Of a stretch of DNA of 64,000 nucleotides, positions 32,811 to 40,900 are shown piece after piece (positions within the stretch are counted from its first letter, which is position 1; each line of letters opens with the position of its first letter). The stretch comes from Hymenobacter sp. YIM 151500-1 (GTDB lineage Bacteria > Bacteroidota > Bacteroidia > Cytophagales > Hymenobacteraceae). The translations under genes were made by a program, and so were the position numbers. A model generated the notes under the pieces. It was not told where the DNA came from and did no database searches. It saw nothing but the letters and a program-made list of their open reading frames with translations. Where the stretch lies: contig NZ_CP110139.1 in the NCBI RefSeq assembly GCF_025979885.1, positions 310,001 to 374,000 on the forward strand. Reading direction: 5' to 3'.

Positions 32811-33557
32811 ATGCCCGCTCTCGACCGATTCTCAACCCAGGCCAGCCTGTACGCCCGCTACCGCATCGATTATCCGCCGGCCCTATATGAGTGGCTGCTG
32901 GCGCGGGTGCCGGGCCGGGAGCGGGCCTGGGACTGTGCCACCGGCAACGGGCAGGTGGCCCAGGTGCTGGCCCGGCACTTCGCGCGCGTAGATGCCACCG
33001 ACCTCAGCGCGGCCCAGCTCGCCCAGGCACCGGCTCACCCTGGCATCATCTACCAGCAGGCTCCCGCTGAGCACCCGCCTTTTCCCGACTCGTCGTTCGA
33101 CTTGGTGACCGTGGCCCAGGCCCTGCACTGGTTCGACATGGAGGCCTTCAACGGCGAGGTAAGCCGGGTGCTGCGGCCGGGCGGCGTGGTGGCCGAATGG
33201 GGCTACGGCCTGGTGCAGGTGAGCCCCCACCTAGACTCGCTGCTGCGGCAGTTTCACGACGACACGCTCGGTTCGTACTGGGATGCCAACCGCTGGCACA
33301 TCCTCGACGCGTACGCCCGCCTGCCGTTTCCGTTTGCGGCCACGGAGCACGCTCGTTTCGAGGTGGAGCGGCAGTGGTCGGCCGACTGGATGCTGAACTA
33401 CCTGCGCACCTGGTCCAGCGCCGTGAAGTTTCAGCAGCAGCACGGCCACGACCCGGTGCTGCTGCTGGCCGACGAGCTGACCCGCCACTGGGGCGCTGAG
33501 GAGCGGACGGTGCGGTTTCCGGTGTTTGTGCGGCTAGGTAGAAAGTTAGCTGCGTAA
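32811..33557 (+). CDS. Class I SAM-dependent methyltransferase
   Basis: The 248-residue protein has motif I AWDCATGNGQVAQVLA, an acidic residue ending strand 2 (RVDATDLSAAQL), and the FDLVTVAQALHWFD/VLRPGGVVAEWGYG segments of the Methyltransf_11 group. The substrate is unknown; related proteins are often annotated as trans-aconitate or UbiE-like methyltransferases. ATG 32811 is preceded by non-coding sequence shared with the divergent Gfo/Idh gene. The stop overlaps the next ATG (TAATG). Confidence 0.88.
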   Translation: MPALDRFSTQASLYARYRIDYPPALYEWLLARVPGRERAWDCATGNGQVAQVLARHFARVDATDLSAAQLAQAPAHPGIIYQQAPAEHPPFPDSSFDLVTVAQALHWFDMEAFNGEVSRVLRPGGVVAEWGYGLVQVSPHLDSLLRQFHDDTLGSYWDANRWHILDAYARLPFPFAATEHARFEVERQWSADWMLNYLRTWSSAVKFQQQHGHDPVLLLADELTRHWGAEERTVRFPVFVRLGRKLAA

Positions 33558-33754
33558 TGAAATCAGAACACGAAACTGCGCCGCTGCCTCCTCCTGGTTG
33601 GTATCAGCGTATCAAGGAGGTTTCCAATGGGGTGTATCGGGTGCTGCAAGCTGCTGACGGGCGCCAGGTTAGCAGCACGGGCCCGGATGTGGACGTCCTG
33701 CGGCGGCAGTGTGTGGCCGATGCTTGGCATATCGAGCGGAGTATGCGCCGCTGA
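33557..33754 (+). CDS. Small protein of unknown function (65 aa)
   Basis: The ATG at 33557 overlaps the methyltransferase stop by one base (TAATG), an arrangement that supports real translation by coupling. The product is charged and soluble: Pro-rich start (PLPPPGWYQRI), then VSNGVYRVLQAADGR and a Arg-rich end. No family is recognised. It may be an accessory of the methyltransferase. Confidence 0.5.
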   Translation: MKSEHETAPLPPPGWYQRIKEVSNGVYRVLQAADGRQVSSTGPDVDVLRRQCVADAWHIERSMRR

Positions 33755-33829
33755 AGATGGCCCGCGCTACTTTGTAAGACGAAATTACCCGATCCATGCG
33801 TTACCCGGCCGTATTAGGTATACGAAACG

Positions 33830-34144
33830 ATGATTATGTATCTGCGGGCCGGGTGGCTCTTTTATCGTTCGGTACTGCCGTTCACCGTGCCGCTATCCAT
33901 CCTGGTTGTTCTTTCCTCGTGGTTCGTGATGGGCCAGTTGCCCCGCCTACTGCCAGCTGTGCTGCTCAAGCTGCTAACCTTTCCGCCGGTTATCTACCTG
34001 ACCAGCAAGTTTCGGCCGAATCAGTATTGGCTATACCGTAACCTGCACCTGTCGCCCCGGCAGCTGTGGGCTGGCGTGGTGCTGGCCGATACGGCACTAC
34101 TTGGTGGACTGCTGGCTTTACTCCACGCTCTAAGCCGGCTATGA
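33830..34144 (+). CDS. Small membrane protein coupled to an ABC ATPase (104 aa)
   Basis: The product has three hydrophobic segments: about residues 13-34 (SVLPFTVPLSILVVLSSWF), 40-58 (LLPAVLLKLLTFPPVIYL) and 80-102 (LWAGVVLADTALLGGLLALL). A basic stretch (SKFRPNQYWLYRNLHLSPRQ) lies between the second and third. Its stop overlaps the ATPase start (ATGA), so the two are translationally coupled and probably work together. It is far too short for a standard ABC permease. An alternative start is ATG 33836. The sequence family is not recognised. Confidence 0.7.
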   Translation: MIMYLRAGWLFYRSVLPFTVPLSILVVLSSWFVMGQLPRLLPAVLLKLLTFPPVIYLTSKFRPNQYWLYRNLHLSPRQLWAGVVLADTALLGGLLALLHALSRL

Positions 34145-34824
34145 GCACAGCTGATACGAGCCCTTGGGTGCTGGAGGCAGATGGGATTCAACTCAGCTTC
34201 GGGGCGCGCCCCTTGCTTACCGACATCTACCTGCGGGTGCAGACCGGACAGATTGTGGCTCTGCTGGGCCGCAACGGCTGCGGCAAGTCGACGCTGCTGC
34301 AAACCATTTTCGGGGCCCGAACGGTGCCAGATGCTTCGGTACGCGTGAACGGCCGCCGCGTGGTGCCCGCCTACCCAGTGCCGGGGCTGATGAGCTACCT
34401 GCCCCAAGTGCCGCTCCTACCAGGACACCTGCCGGCAATAACGGCGGCTGGCTTACTGGGCGTAGACGTAGAAGAGGCGCTGGCCGACTTTCCCGAACTG
34501 CGCGAACAAGTGCGGTCCGGGCAGCGGCTGAATGAGCTGTCGGGCGGAACGCTGCGGCTGCTGCAAGTGCTCCTGCTAGTAGCCCGCAGCAGCCGGTTTC
34601 TGCTCCTGGACGAGCCGTTCTCCGGCATCATGCCCTTGCATGTGGAGCGCCTGGCTGACCTGCTGCGAGCCGCCAAGCGCCGCACCGGCCTGCTCATCAC
34701 CGACCACCGCTACGCCGAAGTGCTGGCCCTGGCCGATGTAGTGTACCTGCTGCGCAACGGCCGCTTGGAGCTGCTGCGAAATCCTGAGTCAGACCTGCGC
34801 GACCGAGGCTACCTAGCGTCGTAA
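34141..34824 (+). CDS. ABC transporter ATP-binding protein with minimal partner
   Basis: The 227-residue ATPase has Walker A GRNGCGKST, Q-loop (YLPQVPLL), signature LSGGTLR, Walker B RFLLLDEPF and the switch His in LITDHRY. The signature helix (LSGGTLRLLQVLLLVARSS) and the short length resemble LptB/LivG-like ATPases. Its only apparent partner is the 104-residue membrane protein encoded just upstream with an ATGA overlap; no full-length permease or substrate-binding protein is nearby. The substrate is unknown. A large palindromic repeat follows the stop. Confidence 0.88.
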   Translation: MSTADTSPWVLEADGIQLSFGARPLLTDIYLRVQTGQIVALLGRNGCGKSTLLQTIFGARTVPDASVRVNGRRVVPAYPVPGLMSYLPQVPLLPGHLPAITAAGLLGVDVEEALADFPELREQVRSGQRLNELSGGTLRLLQVLLLVARSSRFLLLDEPFSGIMPLHVERLADLLRAAKRRTGLLITDHRYAEVLALADVVYLLRNGRLELLRNPESDLRDRGYLAS

Positions 34825-34829
34825 CAAGT

Positions 34830-35178
34830 GCTGCCTGGCGGCAGACTTCTCGCCGCAGGCGAGGCGTCTGCCCGCCGAGGAATGGGGCAAGTCTCCCGAC
34901 TTGCGGCCGCCGGAGGCGGCCAACTCGCGTCAGGACCATATGAGCTGGTGGGGCAGAGAAGTGTAACGCGAAGTTTCACTTCGCGACGCGCCAGAACGAT
35001 TCAGGACCGGTCGTCCTAGCATCTCGCGAAGTGAAACTTCGCGTTACATCTGTCTGGCCCACTACCAGTTCCTGCGGCGCGGTGCCGGCTGGCCGCCTTC
35101 GGCGGCCGCAAGTCGGGAGACTTGCCCCATTTATCGGCGGGCAGACGCGGCAACTTCGCTGCCTAAGTCTGCCGCCAG
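34830..35178. repeat. Giant (about 350 bp) inverted repeat with family C units at its centre
   Basis: Left arm (34830-34985) and right arm (35025-35178) are imperfect inverted copies over about 155 bp. Both contain CTGGCGGCAGACTT, CGTCTGCCCGCCGA, ATGGGGCAAGTCTCCCGACT and GCGGCCGCCG. At the inner ends lie two family C units (GTAACGCGAAGTTTCACTTC at 34963 and its inverse ending at 35047). It fills the whole gap between the ABC ATPase and the CoA-transferase genes; no gene is seen inside. Confidence 0.85.
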
Positions 35179-35208
35179 GGTACGCCAGCAAGCATATTAC
35201 TTTCGTGC

Positions 35209-36336
35209 ATGAAAGATTCTTCCCAACCGCTTCCCCTCCACGGCTTACGCGTGCTGGAGTTGGCCTCGGTGCTGGCGGGGCCGCAGGTAGGGCAGTTTTT
35301 GGCCGAGCTGGGTGCTGAGGTGCTGAAGATTGAAGCCCCGGCCGGCGACGTGACGCGCACTTGGCGCACCCCTGCCGAGGCCCCCGACGCGCCCGTATCG
35401 GCGTACTTCTCCTGCGCCAACTGGGGCAAGCAGAGCCGGGTGCTTGACCTGACCCAGCCCGCCGGCCGCCAGGAACTGCACCGCCTGGCCGCCGCGGCCG
35501 ACATCGTGCTGGCCTCCTACAAGCCCGGCGACGCCGAGAAGCTGGCCGCCGACTACGCCACGCTCTCCGCCCTGAACCCGCGCCTGCTCTACGGCCACAT
35601 CACCGGCTACGGCCCCGATACCTCGCGCGCCGGCTACGACGCCGTGCTCCAGGCTGAGGCTGGCTTTATGCACCTCAACGCCGCTGGATCCGGCCACGAG
35701 CCCCAGAAAATGCCGGTGGCCCTCATGGACCTGCTTACCGCCCACCAGCTCAAAGAGGGCCTGCTCACGGCCCTCTACCAGCGGGAGCGAACCGGCCGCG
35801 GCGCCCTGGTGGAAGTGTCGCTCTGGGATAGTGCCCTGGCCTCGCTGGCCAACCAGGCCGCTACCTATCTCGTCACCGGCCACGACCCCCAGCCCCTGGG
35901 CTCGGGCCACCCCAGCATTGTGCCCTACGGTACTGTGTATCAGGCCCAGGATGGCGTGCGCCTGCTGCTAGCCGTGGGCAGCGACCCGCAGTTTCGGCAG
36001 CTGTGCGCCGTGCTGGGCCGCCCGGACTGGGCCGGAGATGCCCGCTTTACCACCAACCCGGCCCGCGTGCGGCACCGCCGGGAGCTGGAGGAGCTGTTGC
36101 GCCAGCGGATTGCCGAGGTCAGCGGCACGGAGCTGCTGGCGGAGCTGGAGCGGCGGGCCGTGCCGGCCGGGGCGGTGCGCACGGTGGGGGAGGCCCTGCA
36201 AACCGCCGCAGCCCAGGCTATGCTGCTGCCGCCCGCGCCGGCGTTTCCGCACGCGGGCCTGCGCACGGTAGCTTTTCGGAGCAATGCCTGGCCCGTGGCG
36301 GAGCAGCTGCTGCCGCCACCGCCGTTGGCCGGCTAA
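35209..36336 (+). CDS. CaiB/BaiF family CoA-transferase (class III)
   Basis: The 375-residue protein starts with LRVLELASVLAGPQVGQFLAELGAEVLKIE, the typical family III N-terminus. The catalytic Asp is in KMPVALMDLLTAH, with LYGHITGYGP and LVEVSLWDSALA. Such enzymes move CoA between carboxylic acids without a ping-pong release. The substrate cannot be told from sequence. It starts 30 bp after the giant palindrome, so its promoter (TACTTTCG at about 35197) lies almost at the repeat edge. Confidence 0.9.
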   Translation: MKDSSQPLPLHGLRVLELASVLAGPQVGQFLAELGAEVLKIEAPAGDVTRTWRTPAEAPDAPVSAYFSCANWGKQSRVLDLTQPAGRQELHRLAAAADIVLASYKPGDAEKLAADYATLSALNPRLLYGHITGYGPDTSRAGYDAVLQAEAGFMHLNAAGSGHEPQKMPVALMDLLTAHQLKEGLLTALYQRERTGRGALVEVSLWDSALASLANQAATYLVTGHDPQPLGSGHPSIVPYGTVYQAQDGVRLLLAVGSDPQFRQLCAVLGRPDWAGDARFTTNPARVRHRRELEELLRQRIAEVSGTELLAELERRAVPAGAVRTVGEALQTAAAQAMLLPPAPAFPHAGLRTVAFRSNAWPVAEQLLPPPPLAG

Positions 36337-36435
36337 TGCGGCCCACTTACCGAGTTGGGCAGCGTCAAAACTCCGCGGTGGTTATTTTGCGTAGGTTCAA
36401 CTCAGCTACGCCTTTGCACTTTCCTCTTTGTTTGT

Positions 36436-37284
36436 ATGGACGAACTGCCTGCCTCTGCACTTGCCCCCGCTGCCTCACCCCACACCGACGACGGCACCCC
36501 CGGCGCCCCGCTCCCGCCGCTACCGGCCGGCTCGCCCAATACCGATAATGCCGCACCCAACGAGGCCGGCTCCCCCGGCCCAACGCCCGCCGACCGCCTC
36601 GACCTGATTTTTGATGGCCTGCGGCAGAAGTCAACCGTGAAGCAGGCCATCTACCGCAACACCCTGGCTACGTTTGACTTGCTGCGCAAAGTAACGCAGG
36701 AGCTGGTGGTGGAGCTGAGCCGCAAGATTACGCCCGTCGATTCGTCGGTGATAATCGAGTACCGGCCCGTCAACGACATGGAGTTTCACATCCGCTTCTC
36801 CGGCGACTTGCTGGTGTTTGTGCTGCACTCCAACATCGTGACCTTCCCCGACGACTACGGCCCCATGTCGACGCCCTACGTGCAGGAGGATTTCCGGCGC
36901 CGGTTTTTCGGCCACATCATGGCCTACAACTTCATGGCCGACTCCATCAAGTACCAGCGCATGAACGACCCCGGCTACCTGGTAGGTCGCCTGCTCATCA
37001 ACTACGACAACCACTACTTCCTGGAAGGCGTGCAGCAGCTGGAACTGCCCGACAACGATATGTCGGACAACAAAGTAACGGAAGACGACCTGAAGCTCTT
37101 CGTGGAAAGCGCCATGATTGCTGCTGTCAACAACGACCTTATTGCCCCGCCCCTGGACGACATCCAGAAAATCAGCGTGAAGCAGAAGCTGGAAAACCAG
37201 CAGGTAAGCCGCCCGCGCAAGGTAGGCTTCAGCTTTTCGGGCGAGCAGCAGTACCTCGCGGCCACCGACGGCCTGCCATATTAG
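36436..37284 (+). CDS. Conserved Bacteroidota protein of unknown function
   Basis: The 282-residue soluble protein starts at ATG 36436 with a low-complexity Ala/Pro segment (about residues 1-55). A folded domain follows: LIFDGLRQKSTVKQAIYRNT, VVELSRKITPVDSSVIIEYR, FHIRFSGDLLVFVLHSNIVT, FFGHIMAYNFMADSIKY and GRLLINYDNHYFLEG. No catalytic motif is recognised. Proteins of this type are widespread in Cytophagales, as far as the pattern can be recalled. It is convergent with trpS across a family A repeat. Confidence 0.7.
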   Translation: MDELPASALAPAASPHTDDGTPGAPLPPLPAGSPNTDNAAPNEAGSPGPTPADRLDLIFDGLRQKSTVKQAIYRNTLATFDLLRKVTQELVVELSRKITPVDSSVIIEYRPVNDMEFHIRFSGDLLVFVLHSNIVTFPDDYGPMSTPYVQEDFRRRFFGHIMAYNFMADSIKYQRMNDPGYLVGRLLINYDNHYFLEGVQQLELPDNDMSDNKVTEDDLKLFVESAMIAAVNNDLIAPPLDDIQKISVKQKLENQQVSRPRKVGFSFSGEQQYLAATDGLPY

Positions 37285-37304
37285 TAGTGAGTAGTGAGTA
37301 GAAA

Positions 37305-37434
37305 GGCCGTCATGCTGAGCGCAGCCGGAGGCGTAGTCGAAGCATCTCTCCCGCGGGCTAACTTCCTGATGCTTGTTCAACGAAGCGGTAGAGATGCTTC
37401 GACTGCGCCTCCGGCTGCGCTCAGCATGACGGTC
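37305..37434. repeat. Family A modular hairpin repeat, copy A4 (130 bp)
   Basis: Arms GCCGTCATGCTGAGCGCAGC... (37306-37349) and the inverse (37390-37434) form a 44-bp stem with the core GAAGCATCTCTCCCGC...GCGGTAGAGATGCTTC. The outer stem is the TGCTGAGCGCAGCCGGAGGC type. It separates convergent genes and is flanked by GTGAGTAGTGAGTAG/CACTATTTCACC low-complexity tracts. Confidence 0.9.
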
Positions 37435-37484
37435 TACTCGTTACCTATCACTTGTCACCTGTCACCTGTTACCTCCTCACTATT

Positions 37485-38462
37485 TCACCGCCGCAGATAC
37501 CCTACTTTCTCGCGGACCTTGTTCAGGACTTCGGCGCCGTAGGCCTGGGCTTTGCGGGCGCCTTCGGCGAGGCGGGCGTCTACTTCGGGCAGGTTGTTCA
37601 TGTAGAAGCTGAACCGCTCCCGCTCCGTGGCGAAGCGGCGCAGAATCAGCTCGTAGAGGGCCTGCTTGGCGTGGCCGTAGCCGTAGCCGCCGTTGAGGTA
37701 GTTGGCCCGCATGGCGGCGGTTTCGTCGGGTGTGGCCAGCAGGGAGTAAAGCTTGAAAGTAGTATCGGTGTCGGGGTTTTTGGGGGCTTCCAGCGGGGTG
37801 CTGTCCGACACGATGCTGCGGATGGTTTTGAGCAGGAATTTGTCGTCAGCGAAAATGTCGATGGTGTTGCCGTAGCTCTTGCTCATCTTCAGGCCATCAA
37901 TGCCCGGAATTGTCATCAGCTCCTGGTCGATGCGGGCCTGGGGCAGTACTAGCGTCTCGCCGTAGCGGCTGTTGAAGGCCGCGGCAATGTCGCGCGTGAT
38001 TTCCAGGTGCTGCAATTGGTCCTTGCCCACGGGCACCACATCGGCGTCGTAGAGCAGGATGTCGGCGGCCATGAGCACGGGGTAGGTAAACAGGCCCGCA
38101 TTCACGTCCGACAGCCGATCCGACTTGTCCTTGAATGAGTGGGCGTTGGCCAGCATCGGATAAGGCGTGAAGCACGACAGATACCAGGCCAGCTCCGTCA
38201 CCTGCGGCACGTCGGATTGGCGGTAAAACAGGTTCTTGTCGGTATCGAACCCACAAGCCAGCCAGGCGGCGGCCACGGCGTAGGTGTTCTGGCGCAGCGT
38301 GTCGGCGTCGCGCACCGTCGTGAGCGAGTGCAGGTCGGCAATGAAGTACAACGACTCGTTCTGCGCGTTTTTCGACAGCTCAATGGCCGGAAGGATAGCG
38401 CCGAGCAGGTTGCCCAGGTGGGGGCGGCCCGTGCTCTGAATGCCGGTAAGGATGCGGGACAT
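37485..38462 (-). CDS. trpS: Tryptophanyl-tRNA synthetase
   Basis: The 325-residue class I synthetase carries the HIGH-type motif in TGRPHLGNLLGA, KMSKS in GLKMSKSYGNTID, and TrpRS features such as YFIADLHSLT and PVGKDQLQHLE. It charges tRNA-Trp. ATG 38462 (MSRILTGIQ) is family-like; the ten residues upstream are repeat-derived. A family D pair lies between its start and the yhhQ stop. Confidence 0.96.
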   Translation of the reverse strand: MSRILTGIQSTGRPHLGNLLGAILPAIELSKNAQNESLYFIADLHSLTTVRDADTLRQNTYAVAAAWLACGFDTDKNLFYRQSDVPQVTELAWYLSCFTPYPMLANAHSFKDKSDRLSDVNAGLFTYPVLMAADILLYDADVVPVGKDQLQHLEITRDIAAAFNSRYGETLVLPQARIDQELMTIPGIDGLKMSKSYGNTIDIFADDKFLLKTIRSIVSDSTPLEAPKNPDTDTTFKLYSLLATPDETAAMRANYLNGGYGYGHAKQALYELILRRFATERERFSFYMNNLPEVDARLAEGARKAQAYGAEVLNKVREKVGYLRR

Positions 38463-38475
38463 AAGATGCTTTGCG

Positions 38476-38571
38476 GTAGGGGCGCGTCGCACGCGCCCGG
38501 TCGTTGGGTTGATAGCCGGCAGATTGGCGCGAAACGGCCAGCACCGGCGGGCGCGTGCGACGCGCCCCTAC
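38476..38571. repeat. Family D inverted REP-like pair
   Basis: GTAGGGGCGCGTCGCACG... at 38476-38498 and its inverse at 38549-38571 face each other across 50 bp. The right unit, read on the minus strand, starts at the GTAG whose TAG is the stop of yhhQ. Two GTAG-headed hairpins in inverted orientation are the layout of a REP doublet (REPIN). Confidence 0.85.
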
Positions 38572-39269
38572 GCGGCGGCTTCCCGACCCACATACCGGTC
38601 GATGAGGAAATGGGCGAGGTAGAGCACCGGCGTGAGCAGGATGGCGGCCGCGAATTTATACCAGTAATTGGTGTTTGCCACGCTCAGCACCTGCTCCAGC
38701 GTCCAGTTGCCGAACAGGTAGAAGGCCACAAACAGCACCACAAACGAATCGACCAGCTGCGAAACCAGCGTGGAGCCCGTGGCGCGCAGCCACACGTAAC
38801 GCCCCGCCGTGGCCCGGCGCAGCAGCTGAAACACCGTGGCATCGAGCACCTGGGCCACGAAAAAAGCCACGATGGAGCCCACAATGATGTTGCCGCCCTG
38901 CCGGAAGATGCTTTGGTAGGCGTAGTCAATGTTGAACGGCCGGCCCTGGGCATCGGTCTTGTTGACGTCGAGCCAGAAGGCCGCCGGAGGCAGCTTGGTG
39001 GTGAGGTAAATCACCAGAAAGGCAAACAAGATCAGGGCCACCGTGAGGTAGCTCACCCGCAGCACGCCCTCGCGCCCGAAGTACTCGTTGATGATGTCGG
39101 TGGTGACAAACACCACGGGCCAGATGAGCACGCCGGCCGTGAGGTTGCCGGGCAGCCCCAGCAGGGCCTCCGCCGAAAATATCTTCACCCCAATAATCTC
39201 CGCCAGCAGCGCATTGGTGATAAAAATGCCACTGAGCACCAGGTAGAGCTGCTGTTTTCTTTTAGACAT
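38568..39269 (-). CDS. yhhQ: Queuosine precursor transporter (YhhQ/DUF165 family)
   Basis: The 233-residue protein has six to seven hydrophobic helices. Family hallmarks are NALLAEIIGVKIF, FVTTDIINEYFGREG, the central GSIVAFFVAQVLDATVFQLLRR and VSQLVDSFVVLFVAFYLFG. YhhQ of E. coli imports queuosine precursors (preQ0/preQ1). The start ATG 39269 lies inside the left arm of the 39267-39380 inverted repeat. The stop TAG belongs to a family D unit. Confidence 0.9.
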   Translation of the reverse strand: MSKRKQQLYLVLSGIFITNALLAEIIGVKIFSAEALLGLPGNLTAGVLIWPVVFVTTDIINEYFGREGVLRVSYLTVALILFAFLVIYLTTKLPPAAFWLDVNKTDAQGRPFNIDYAYQSIFRQGGNIIVGSIVAFFVAQVLDATVFQLLRRATAGRYVWLRATGSTLVSQLVDSFVVLFVAFYLFGNWTLEQVLSVANTNYWYKFAAAILLTPVLYLAHFLIDRYVGREAAA

Positions 39270-39380
39270 GAGACGGTGAGAAGTGAGACATGAGACGATG
39301 TTCGGGCGCAAGATGCGGCGGCAAGCAAACCATCAGCACGAAAGTCTCATGTCTCATGTCTCACTTCTCACCGTCTTATG
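39267..39380. repeat. Private inverted repeat spanning the yhhQ start
   Basis: CATGAGACGGTGAGAAGTGA... (39267-39296) and its inverse (39351-39380) match over 29 of 30 bases. The left arm begins with the yhhQ start codon (CAT = ATG on the minus strand). The right arm ends 7 bp before the rnz stop. The words GTGAGA/CATGAG are used repeatedly in the arms. Confidence 0.85.
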
Positions 39381-39386
39381 TCTGAA

Positions 39387-40298
39387 TCAAACCGAAACCG
39401 TCAGGCCTTCCACGGCCAGGTCCGTGGGCTCAAACTCGGTGCGGGCCTCGGCCAGCAACGGTTCCAGCTCCCGGTAGCGGCTGGAGAAGTGCCCGATGAG
39501 CAGGCGCTGCACCTGGGCCTGGCGGGCCAGCTGCCCGGCCTGGCGGGCCGTGGAGTGGTGGGTAAGCTGGGCCCGGTCGCGCAGCTCGTCTAGGAAGGTG
39601 GCCTCGTGGTAGAGCAGGTCCACGCCGTGCACCAGCTCGGCCAGGCCGGGCGTGTAGAGCGTGTCGGAGCAGAAGGCGTAAGTGCGGGCGGGCCGGGGTG
39701 CGGCCGTCACGTCGGCGTTGCGCACCAGCAGGTGGCCAGCGGCGTCCACCACATCGTCGCCGGCGGCCAGGGCGCCGAGCTGGGCGGGCGTGAGGCCGGC
39801 GGGCAGGCGCTCGGCCAGCAGGCGTCGCCGCCGCGGCTGCTCCCGAAACAGGTAGCCGCAGCACGGAATGCGGTGGCGCATGGGCAGCGTGTGCACCGTC
39901 AGGTTCTTGTCCTCAAACACCAGCGCCGGCTGGGTGGTATCCACGGCCGTAAACTCCAGCTCGAAGCCGAGGTGAGTGGCGGAGTGGCGGAACTGCGTGG
40001 TCAGGATTTCGTCGAGGCCGGCTGGCCCGAACAGGCGCAGGGGCTCCTGGCGGCCGTTGAGGTGCATGGTGCCCAGCAGCCCAAACAGCCCGAAGAAATG
40101 GTCGCCGTGGAGGTGGCTGATAAAGATGGTGTGGATGCGCTGGTGGCGAATCTTGTACTCCATCAGGCGGTGCTGGGTGCCTTCGCCGCAGTCAATCAGG
40201 TACTGGCTGCCGTTCACGGTCAGCACCTGGGCCGTGTGGTGCCGGTCGAGGAAGGGGGTGGCCGAGGCGCTGCCTAAGATTTTCAGCTCAAACTCCAT
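39387..40298 (-). CDS. rnz: Ribonuclease Z
   Basis: The 303-residue metallo-beta-lactamase-fold protein has FISHLHGDHFFG (zinc ligands), FCSDTLYTPGLAELV, LLYHEATF and a final GHFSSRY that fits the family. RNase Z trims the 3' trailer of precursor tRNAs. The Cys/Arg-rich insertion (RIPCCGYLFREQPRRRR) is in the usual substrate-flap region. The STAS gene 115 bp upstream, same strand, is a common neighbour in Cytophagales. Confidence 0.95.
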   Translation of the reverse strand: MEFELKILGSASATPFLDRHHTAQVLTVNGSQYLIDCGEGTQHRLMEYKIRHQRIHTIFISHLHGDHFFGLFGLLGTMHLNGRQEPLRLFGPAGLDEILTTQFRHSATHLGFELEFTAVDTTQPALVFEDKNLTVHTLPMRHRIPCCGYLFREQPRRRRLLAERLPAGLTPAQLGALAAGDDVVDAAGHLLVRNADVTAAPRPARTYAFCSDTLYTPGLAELVHGVDLLYHEATFLDELRDRAQLTHHSTARQAGQLARQAQVQRLLIGHFSSRYRELEPLLAEARTEFEPTDLAVEGLTVSV

Positions 40299-40315
40299 GC
40301 GGGCGAAAAAAGCGA

Positions 40316-40399
40316 CAAGCTATAAGCTGCAAGCTGCAAGCTCCGGCCCTGCGAGCTAGTCGGCAGAACAGAAGCTTGCAGCTTGCAGCTTATAGCTTG
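40316..40399. repeat. Private 27-bp perfect inverted repeat between rnz and the STAS gene
   Basis: CAAGCTATAAGCTGCAAGCT... (40316-40342) is perfectly inverted at 40373-40399 with a 30-nt loop. The arms contain a tandem GCTGCAA repeat. It lies between two co-oriented genes and may attenuate read-through from the STAS gene to rnz. Confidence 0.9.
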
Positions 40400-40413
40400 C
40401 GGCTCGAAAGAAG

Positions 40414-40788
40414 CTATTCCTTGCTGGTCAGGTCACGCTCAATGGCGTGCAGAAAAATCCGGTCAATGCCTTCTTCCACGGTGGGCAGAATGTGCAGCAC
40501 CGATTCCAGCTTGCTGATGGTAATAAGCTTCATCACGTGGTCTTGCAGGCCGGTGAGCACCAGCAGGCCGCCGGTGGAGTTGCACAAGCGGTTGGCAATC
40601 AGAATAGAGCTGAGCCCCGACGAGTCCGTGTACTTTACGTTGCTGAGGTCAAGAATCAGGTTATTAATGCCCTCCGCGTTTAGCTTCACGAATTCCGATT
40701 TAAGATCCGGCGCAACGGTAGTGTCGAGCTTCTTCTCGTCAATCGTAATAATCGTGTAGGTTTCCTTCTTATCGATGGAGTACTTCAT
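40414..40788 (-). CDS. STAS domain protein (anti-sigma factor antagonist type)
   Basis: The 124-residue protein is a single STAS domain: YTIITIDEKKLDTTVAPDLKSEF, then ILDLSNVKYTDSSGLSSILIANRL with the phosphorylatable Ser of D-S-S-G-L, and a C-terminal helix. SpoIIAA-type proteins bind anti-sigma kinases and are switched by phosphorylation; no kinase or phosphatase partner is nearby. Its codon use is more AT-rich than neighbours, typical of a highly conserved housekeeping copy. ATG 40788 is preceded by TACCTTCG at 40827-40820. Confidence 0.92.
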   Translation of the reverse strand: MKYSIDKKETYTIITIDEKKLDTTVAPDLKSEFVKLNAEGINNLILDLSNVKYTDSSGLSSILIANRLCNSTGGLLVLTGLQDHVMKLITISKLESVLHILPTVEEGIDRIFLHAIERDLTSKE

Positions 40789-40900
40789 GCCGTCGGTGGT
40801 TCAATGATTATGGGAGTTGCGAAGGTAGCAAAAAAAATGTTCGTCGGAAGGGGGCTGTTAAAGTTGCGCCCGTAGGACTTTGTTTTTAAAAAATGAGGAT

